Assembly (NCBI GenBank): GCA_024279865.1
Contig: JAJRRC010000115.1
Span: forward strand, 1 to 58,507
Direction: 5' to 3'
DNA length: 58,507 bases
Origin: Planctomycetota bacterium
GTDB lineage: Bacteria; Planctomycetota; Phycisphaerae; Phycisphaerales; Phycisphaeraceae
Shown: in pieces, positions 55,314 through 58,507 of the stretch
How the letters are laid out: every line of letters starts with the position of its first letter
Numbering within the stretch: position 1 is the first letter of the stretch
Position numbers and translations under genes: made by a program
Notes under the pieces: generated by a model
What the model was told of the DNA's origin: nothing
Seen by the model: only the letters and a program-made list of their open reading frames with translations
Database searches by the model: none

Positions 55314-55526
55314 GCGAAACTCCCTTAACTAATTAACAACCGAAAGGTTTGTTGTCGCGTTGGATGATCGTCCATTGATCAGGTATCGAATTGTCGTGCG
55401 TGGCAGAATGGGGGTTATGCCTCGCCTCATTCGATCACCAGATTACCGCAATCCATTGCAGTGTGAACCCCAGCCGCATCATGCGATCTGTGCCTGTAGA
55501 TGGGTTCATAAATCATCCTAACGCAG

Positions 55527-55544
55527 TAGGCTGTCTGCAGCCTA
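55527..55544. repeat. 7-bp hairpin followed by a T run (plus strand)
   Basis: TAGGCTG, TCTG loop, CAGCCTA, then GTTTTTAT on the plus strand looks like a short intrinsic terminator facing right. There is no plus-strand gene to its left, so its role is unclear. Confidence 0.4.
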
Positions 55545-55559
55545 GTTTTTATCTACCGA

Positions 55560-55620
55560 AAACTGCAACATGTCGGTGTCGGGCAGGTCCCCGACACCGA
55601 CCAAATTGTATTTGCAGTTT
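55560..55620. repeat. Long two-part inverted repeat between the DUF3467 gene and the giant gene
   Basis: An outer perfect 9-bp stem (AAACTGCAA 55560-55568 with TTGCAGTTT 55612-55620) encloses an inner perfect 12-bp stem (GTCGGTGTCGGG 55572-55583 with CCCGACACCGAC 55590-55601) around a 6-base loop. On the minus strand it follows the DUF3467 stop by about 50 bp and ends in TTTTC, so it may end that transcript. It could equally be a dispersed REP-type element. The rest of 55314-55667 shows the giant gene's Shine-Dalgarno sequence but no gene. Confidence 0.7.
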
Positions 55621-55667
55621 GCCAGACCTAACTCAAAGGCGAGCTAGGATTTGTAGGTACTGACAAA

Positions 55668-56096
55668 TTACTTTTTGTCAGCTTTTGTAGCTTCTTCAGT
55701 TTTAGCTTCGCCAGTGGTGGCTTCAGCCGCTGCAGCAGTGGTTGCAGGAGTTGCGACGCGACGCTTGCGTTCGTCGAGTTCCAAACCGCCGTAAGTCTGT
55801 TCGTAACGAGCAACCGCTTGGCCTAGAGCGATGGCCAGACGTTTGGCAGCCCATGGATTGAGGACCAGACGTTGGTCGATTTTCAAGCGAGCTGTGTTGT
55901 TACCAGCGGGACGTAACGGACCGGCAAAATCAAGATTGAATTCTTCAGCAGAACCCCAAACGCGCACGGTTGTGCTGTACGTAACGGGTGTGCTGGATTC
56001 ATCAATTTGCAATTGCATCTGCTGCTGAGCCTGTTGGTCTGCAGCTGCCACAGTTTCAATTGTGTCGGACTTTGGGGTTGATTCATTCTTTGCCAT
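55668..56096 (-). CDS. DUF3467-domain protein
   Basis: The 142-residue product starts at ATG 56096, with GAGG 9 bases upstream; an adjacent TTG at 56099 is an alternative. Residues about 30-112 match the small DUF3467 family: YSTTVRVWGSAEEFNLDF, RLKIDQRLVLNPWAAKRLA and LGQAVARYEQTYG. The function of this family is not known. The tail (about 113-142) is low-complexity A, T, E and K. There is no signal peptide or membrane segment. It has its own promoter with a palindrome over the -10 and is followed by a strong hairpin, so it is probably a single-gene unit rather than part of the giant gene's transcript. Confidence 0.85.
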   Translation of the reverse strand: MAKNESTPKSDTIETVAAADQQAQQQMQLQIDESSTPVTYSTTVRVWGSAEEFNLDFAGPLRPAGNNTARLKIDQRLVLNPWAAKRLAIALGQAVARYEQTYGGLELDERKRRVATPATTAAAAEATTGEAKTEEATKADKK

Positions 56097-56144
56097 CAAA
56101 CAATACCTCGTAAAAAGAGAGTGAAAAGGAAATAAAACGCTTTG

Positions 56145-56176
56145 GGCAAGTTACTTGCCGTCATGTGATCTGTCAA
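56145..56176 (-). promoter_or_regulatory. Promoter of the DUF3467 gene with overlapping palindrome
   Basis: On the minus strand TTGACA (56171-56176, perfect -35) and TAACTT (56148-56153) are separated by 17 bp. The perfect palindrome GGCAAGTTACTTGCC (56145-56159) covers the -10, as expected for a repressor site. The transcript would have a leader of about 45 bases. Confidence 0.6.
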
Positions 56177-56247
56177 CTTTTTAGAACGCTAATTCTTTAA
56201 TTCGTTACAAATTAGGGCGGATTTTATTATCGGTCCGTTGTTGTTAG

Positions 56248-56347
56248 GTGCGCGTTGGCACATGGGGGTAAGCTCAGTGGAACCGCTGTAGGGCATCCTG
56301 TTATGGACAACGCAGTCCCGGTGGGTGCCAGCCAGTATATCAGCACC
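56248..56347. other. Structured untranslated stretch, unidentified
   Basis: Nested pairings can be drawn: GGTGC (56248-56252) with GCACC (56343-56347), GTTGGCAC (56254-56261) with GTGCCAGC (56325-56332), and inner hairpins CAGTG-GAAC-CGCTG and GGAC-AACGCA-GTCC. It is not 4.5S/SRP RNA, 5S rRNA, tmRNA or a riboswitch that I recognise. It may be a small RNA gene on either strand. The rest of 56180-56650 holds no gene that I can support. Confidence 0.35.
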
Positions 56348-56650
56348 AGCTAGAACACGTCAACTAAAATTTTCCGTATTTGTTAAAAAATTAACAAACA
56401 AAGCTCCGTTGCCCCACTTTTGCTTCTGAAACTCTCCCTCCAAAAAGAGGCTGATGAGAAGCCCAAGCCCTTTTAGCCCACAAAGTATCGCTAAAAACAA
56501 GCCCTGTTTCTCCAAAACGAAATCTCGCAAGGCCCATCATAAAAGCTCAAAATTAACGGATGGGCTTCCTTTAAGTAGGCCCAGCCAAGCAAAAGCACAG
56601 CATTGCAATCCAATTTGCAAATGCCTGACCTGAGGCAATAAGGTCTCTGT

Positions 56651-56679
56651 TTGCCCGATAGTCCCGATTGGGGTAAACT
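56651..56679 (+). promoter_or_regulatory. Probable promoter of tRNA-Pro
   Basis: TTGCCC (56651-56656) and TAAACT (56674-56679), 17-bp spacer, place a transcript start about 10 bases before the mature tRNA. Confidence 0.4.
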
Positions 56680-56695
56680 GCCTTTTTAAGTCAAT

Positions 56696-56769
56696 CGGGG
56701 CGTAGCGCAGCTTGGTAGCGCGCCATACTGGGGGTGTGGAGGTCGCAGGTTCAAGTCCTGTCGCCCCGA
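56696..56769 (+). tRNA. tRNA-Pro (anticodon GGG)
   Basis: This is a 74-base cloverleaf. The acceptor stem is CGGGGCG with CGCCCCG and discriminator A; the D arm is GCGC-AGCTTGGTA-GCGC; the anticodon stem is CCATA/TGTGG with loop CTGGGGG giving GGG; the T arm is GCAGG-TTCAAGT-CCTGT. The CCA end is not encoded and must be added after transcription. Confidence 0.95.
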
Positions 56770-56783
56770 CTTGCAACCAAAAG

Positions 56784-56822
56784 AAAAAGGCTGCTCGATC
56801 AAAAAATCGAGCAGCCTTTTTC
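56784..56822. terminator. Bidirectional intrinsic terminator (tRNA-Pro and GH130 gene)
   Basis: Perfect 11-bp stem GGCTGCTCGAT / ATCGAGCAGCC with a 6-base loop, preceded by AAAAA and followed by TTTTTCT. It serves the tRNA on the plus strand and the GH130 gene (stop at 56867) on the minus strand. Confidence 0.92.
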
Positions 56823-56866
56823 TATTTTAGCTTGCCCAAAAAAGATGCCGCAATAGGGCGTGATGC

Positions 56867-57820
56867 TTAGGTGTAGCACGCCTGAAGCAGTTCTTCGATT
56901 GTTGCTTGGGCTAATCCGATGCAGGTGTCAGCAGCGCCGTAGTAGACATTGACCATGCCTTCGTCATTGGGAACTGCGTTGGCAGTGAAGACGACGTTGG
57001 AAACGAAGCCTGTGGTTTCGTAGATTTTGCGAGGAGTCAAGATGGGGTACTTGCCACGGGCGATGACCTTGGCAGGGTTGTCACGGTCTAGGAGGCAAAC
57101 GCCCAATTGGTAGACCTTGGAGTTTTGATTGGCCCAGATGCCGTGATAAACACAGAGCCAACCTTGATCGGTGGCAATGGGAACTGCGCCAGCTCCGAGT
57201 TTGTCGCCGTCCCAGTAACCGGGGCGGCAAGGGAAGACTCGTTCGCTTTTACCCCAGAAAACAAGGTCCGGTGAATAGCTCAGCCACATGCCATGCTTGC
57301 CGTCACCTTGAAAGGGGCGGTCGAGTCGGGCATAAAGACCATTGATCTTTTCGGGGAACAAGGCTGCATTTCGGTTTTCGATTTCCGAGGCCATGGCCAC
57401 GCGTTCAAACGTCTGAAAATCATCGGTTTTCACAATACCCACGCGCACGCCTGTTTGGTTCTGAGAGGCGTAACAAAGGTAATAGGTGTCCTCGATTTTG
57501 GTGATGCGTGGATCGTAAACACAATGTTCCCGATGGGTTGGATCTACTTGAGGCCAAGCCATGGGCTGGGCATCTGGGGTAAAGTGAACGCCATCATCAC
57601 TGCGAAAAATCCAGAAAAGAATCGGGTTGTGCGGCTGACAGATGTTTGCCACCATGACATATTGGCCGTTGTAACGGGTGACACCTGGGTTGAAAATTGA
57701 CCTCGCGGGCACGGGGGAGTCATCGGCTGTTAAAATGGGGTTGGCGGCGTGCCGTTTTAAGATTTCATAGGCATAGCCGCCTTGAGTGGTTACTGGTTGG
57801 GGCTGGGTGATTGTTTGCAT
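56867..57820 (-). CDS. GH130-family glycoside phosphorylase/hydrolase (mannoside-type)
   Basis: The 317-residue protein has the five-bladed propeller motifs of GH130: IFNPGVTRYNGQYVMV, VYDPRITKIEDTYYLCYA (D103 is the expected catalytic aspartate), NRNAALFPEKINGLYARLDRP, KLGAGAVPIATDQGWLCVYHG and VYYGAADTCIG. GH130 enzymes mostly cleave beta-mannosides by phosphorolysis, giving mannose-1-phosphate; the K-L-G-A-G and LFPEK motifs fit the phosphorylase-type subfamilies. No signal peptide is present, so it acts in the cytoplasm on imported oligosaccharides. The start has AAGGA 9 bases upstream. It is a single gene ended by the bidirectional terminator. The exact linkage specificity cannot be read from sequence. 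Confidence 0.92.
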   Translation of the reverse strand: MQTITQPQPVTTQGGYAYEILKRHAANPILTADDSPVPARSIFNPGVTRYNGQYVMVANICQPHNPILFWIFRSDDGVHFTPDAQPMAWPQVDPTHREHCVYDPRITKIEDTYYLCYASQNQTGVRVGIVKTDDFQTFERVAMASEIENRNAALFPEKINGLYARLDRPFQGDGKHGMWLSYSPDLVFWGKSERVFPCRPGYWDGDKLGAGAVPIATDQGWLCVYHGIWANQNSKVYQLGVCLLDRDNPAKVIARGKYPILTPRKIYETTGFVSNVVFTANAVPNDEGMVNVYYGAADTCIGLAQATIEELLQACYT

Positions 57821-58213
57821 GATCGCAATCCTTAGTGAGTAAATATGAACTGTTTATAATCCATCTTACCCATTGCAAATTTAGAGTCAAGCAATCGTGT
57901 GGAATTGCGCACGTATAACTGGTGCCCATTTGCTTGCGCATATCCAAATAGTGTGATAGATTTTCAAGGACCTTAAAGATGTTTTGGGGAAACAGGTAAA
58001 ACTGTTTATATTATTTTTTGTGTTTGTGGGGCTTTGGTTTTTTTTGATAAAGATGGGGAGGCGAAGCATGCTTTGGTCGCAACCCTTAGAGGGTTCGGCT
58101 GTCTTTGTCGTCTTAAAAGTATGTTTGTGGGGTAAGTTTTTTGATGCTTTGTGGGTGACGGATATTTCGCAAGGTGTTGTTGTGTCTTTAGCTATAACTT
58201 AATTTAAACTAAA
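57821..58213. other. AT-rich intergenic region without a gene
   Basis: This region lies between the GH130 start and the IS200/IS605 end. It must hold the GH130 promoter; TTGACT and TATAAA are present on the minus strand but are wrongly spaced for a confident call. The short open frames, including a hydrophobic one near 57984-58202 that begins with TTG, have no ribosome binding site and no family resemblance. Confidence 0.5.
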
Positions 58214-58282
58214 CCACTACCGGCTGAAGCCGGTAGGTTAGAAAAAGATTCGTGAGCTACGGACTGAAGTCCTTCGCTCACG
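58214..58282. mobile_element. Terminal hairpins of an IS200/IS605-type element
   Basis: CTACCGGC-TGAA-GCCGGTAG (58217-58236) is a perfect 8-bp stem. CGTGAGC (58251-58257) pairs with GCTCACG (58276-58282) around an inner GGACT-GA-AGTCC stem. Subterminal hairpins of this sort are what TnpA binds at IS200/IS605 ends. The second overlaps the transposase stop codon (58278-58280). Confidence 0.7.
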
Positions 58283-58507
58283 AAGGAGTCACATGAAAAT
58301 CATCGCCGCCATCGCCTGGCTCGGCCCCCTCCTGTTCCCGAATGTAGGCCGTGATCGCTTCGTCGGTCACATTACCGCTGCTGGCTACAAAGTACCCGCG
58401 AGCCCACAGATGACGGCCCCAATACTGTTTCTGAAGGTGACGGAATTCCATGAGCAACTTCCGGGAACTTTTGCCCTTGAGATACTGCATCACCTTACTC
58501 GGCGACA
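58278..58507 (-). CDS. tnpA: IS200/IS605-family transposase TnpA, C-terminal part (cut by window edge)
   Basis: The frame runs in from the right edge and codes VMQYLKGKSSRKLLMEF, RHLWARGYFVASSGNVTDEA and AITAYIREQEG. This is the C-terminal half of a Y1 transposase; the tyrosine in AYIREQ is the expected nucleophile. The HUH histidines lie beyond the window. An internal ATG at 58493 is not the real start. The last 15 or so residues (EPGDGGDDFHVTPS) are an extension beyond the core. Confidence 0.88.
   Translation of the reverse strand, partial: SPSKVMQYLKGKSSRKLLMEFRHLQKQYWGRHLWARGYFVASSGNVTDEAITAYIREQEGAEPGDGGDDFHVTPS

Noticed and set aside
17988..55261. Many plus-strand and alternative-frame ORFs of 60-280 codons inside the giant gene
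   Set aside because: They are shadows of the 12,454-codon frame: no ribosome binding sites, no family motifs, and low-complexity T/S/V-rich translations that mirror the antisense of D/G/T-rich repeats.
56248..56347. Possible 4.5S (SRP) RNA
   Set aside because: The strictly conserved GGTCAGG...GGAAGGAAGCAGCC core is absent.
56537..56776. Minus-strand frame of 79 residues beginning MQVGATGLEPATSTPPVWRA
   Set aside because: It is the antisense of tRNA-Pro, a frequent false protein call in many genomes.
57984..58202. Plus-strand 72-codon ORF with one hydrophobic helix
   Set aside because: It begins with TTG in AT-rich DNA, lacks a ribosome binding site, and the upstream ATG at 57978 is out of frame and stops after five codons.

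Overview
The window looks like chromosomal DNA of a planctomycete, most likely of the Phycisphaerae. The basis is inference from gene content: a giant surface protein with a planctomycete-type LEPR-XLL leader (LEPRVLL), a planctomycete-style prepilin-like protein next to a GntR/LacI-type regulator and a secreted beta-helix protein, futalosine-pathway MqnA, and a divergent sigma-like protein. No ribosomal RNA or universal marker gene is present to settle the lineage.

Left part (1-17.7 kb). The window opens in the tail of an IS30-type transposase that has cut off the 3' end of a DUF2238/YjdF membrane gene. Upstream of that gene on the minus strand is an RnfC-like/RnfD-like pair that lacks the other Rnf subunits. 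Then come a regulator-prepilin-beta-helix group (plus), a fused MsrB-MsrA repair enzyme (minus), a mqnA plus sigma-like operon (minus), a plus-strand run of an NtrC-type regulator, ispF, a PIG-L deacetylase and a NagB-like isomerase, then dapF and an M48 membrane protease (both minus). An IS3 orfA remnant lies between the last two genes.

Middle (17.9-55.3 kb). One uninterrupted minus-strand reading frame of 12,454 codons fills 64% of the window. It encodes a predicted exported giant of about 1.3 MDa. From the N-terminus it has a LEPR-XLL leader, thousands of residues of propeller-like repeats interrupted by flagellin-hook-IN-like repeat clusters, a von Willebrand A domain with an intact MIDAS, a leishmanolysin-like metalloprotease domain, a PPC domain, a long beta-solenoid block, an Ig-like domain, a second PPC-like domain and a C-terminal metzincin-type protease domain. 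A good intrinsic terminator follows it.

Right part (55.3-58.5 kb). This holds large inverted repeats upstream of the giant gene, a DUF3467 protein with a clear promoter and palindrome, a structured untranslated stretch, tRNA-Pro(GGG), a bidirectional terminator, a GH130 glycoside phosphorylase-like gene, and the end of an IS200/IS605 element with its terminal hairpins.

How the genes fit together: most small genes are housekeeping (menaquinone, isoprenoid, lysine/peptidoglycan, protein repair) or carbohydrate handling. The giant gene stands alone as its own transcription unit. Several promoters put the predicted transcript start at or very close to the start codon, so leaderless or near-leaderless mRNAs are likely here. 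All functional calls come from reading motifs by eye; no database search was run.
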